A DNA stretch of 64,000 bases from Lentisphaera profundi. GTDB taxonomy: Bacteria > Verrucomicrobiota > Lentisphaeria > Lentisphaerales > Lentisphaeraceae. The position numbers and the translations under genes are program-made. Positions 63,966 through 64,000 of this stretch are shown piece by piece. The stretch covers positions 2,232,001 to 2,296,000 of the forward strand of contig NZ_CP117811.1 of assembly GCF_028728065.1 (NCBI RefSeq), given 5' to 3'. A model generated the notes under the pieces. The model was not told the origin of the DNA and did no database searches. It was given only the letters and a program-made list of their open reading frames with translations. Each line of letters begins with the position of its first letter. Position 1 is the stretch's first letter.

Positions 63966-64000
63966 ATGACGGATGAAAGTCAAGAATATGCCTCAGATGC
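63966..64000 (+). CDS. start of a CDS cut by the window edge
   Basis: ATG at 63966 with AGGAG 7 nt upstream opens a reading frame MTDESQEYASD that runs off the end. Too short to name; the ribosome site makes it likely to be a real start. Confidence 0.55.
   Translation, partial: MTDESQEYASD

Noticed and set aside
1-64000. tRNA or rRNA genes
   Set aside because: I scanned the intergenic gaps by eye and saw no cloverleaf-like sequence ending in CCA or a conserved rRNA segment; a covariance search could still find one.

Overview
The window looks like chromosomal DNA of a PVC-superphylum bacterium, most likely a marine Lentisphaera-type organism. This is an inference from gene content: a PVC-type CxxCH heme-binding dehydrogenase with HEAT repeats, a second CxxCH protein of the same ecological type, a secreted CxPSR sulfatase, a pseudopilin, an EssC-like FtsK ATPase, a tricorn-like protease and small zinc-ribbon proteins. 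The bases are AT-rich. TTG and GTG starts seem to be used, and several neighbours overlap as ATGA or GTGA. No rRNA, tRNA or CRISPR array was recognised.

Layout. 0.06-5.4 kb: a Sel1-type lipoprotein, then a tightly coupled four-gene operon of two small WxD helical proteins, a helical protein and a 1268-residue FtsK/EssC-like ATPase; this is the best candidate for an undescribed (type VII-like) system. 5.5-10.4 kb: aldose 1-epimerase, a pseudopilin, a polysaccharide deacetylase/formyltransferase pair and a LysR remnant. 10.4-17.5 kb: carbohydrate-oxidation genes (two cytochrome-bearing proteins and a TIM-barrel epimerase). 17.7-26.7 kb: rhodanese, SNF2 helicase, a Mla-type lipid transport operon whose permease is frameshifted in a G7 tract, and a DUF389 membrane protein. 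26.9-34.8 kb: nusB-ftsY, M3 oligopeptidase, tricorn-like protease with a 9-bp tandem repeat, and a PfkB kinase. 34.8-36.6 kb: an MglA-like GTPase/roadblock module. 36.7-41.6 kb: a specialised acyl-chain cluster (LPLAT, CrtI-like oxidoreductase, ACP, KAS II, OleA-like KAS III). 41.7-49 kb: an envelope coiled-coil protein with two micro-genes, trmL, rnr, an SMP-30 lactonase, a DCC protein and a 5'-nucleotidase. 49-54 kb: a ferrochelatase-MFS fusion followed by a heptanucleotide repeat carrying an IS3-family element that is itself split by an IS30-family element. 54-64 kb: sigma factor, RNA methyltransferase, GATase II, pseudouridine synthase, SLOG protein, sulfatase, Ser/Thr kinase, gshA, a zinc-binding membrane protein and exonuclease III.

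How the genes fit together. The catabolic set (sulfatase, epimerase, heme dehydrogenases, SMP-30 lactonase, PfkB kinase) fits degradation of sulfated marine polysaccharides. The Mla operon, acyl cluster, deacetylase/formyltransferase and coiled-coil proteins serve the envelope. The FtsK operon and the MglA module are the least explained parts. All functional statements rest on reading motifs by eye; no database search was run.
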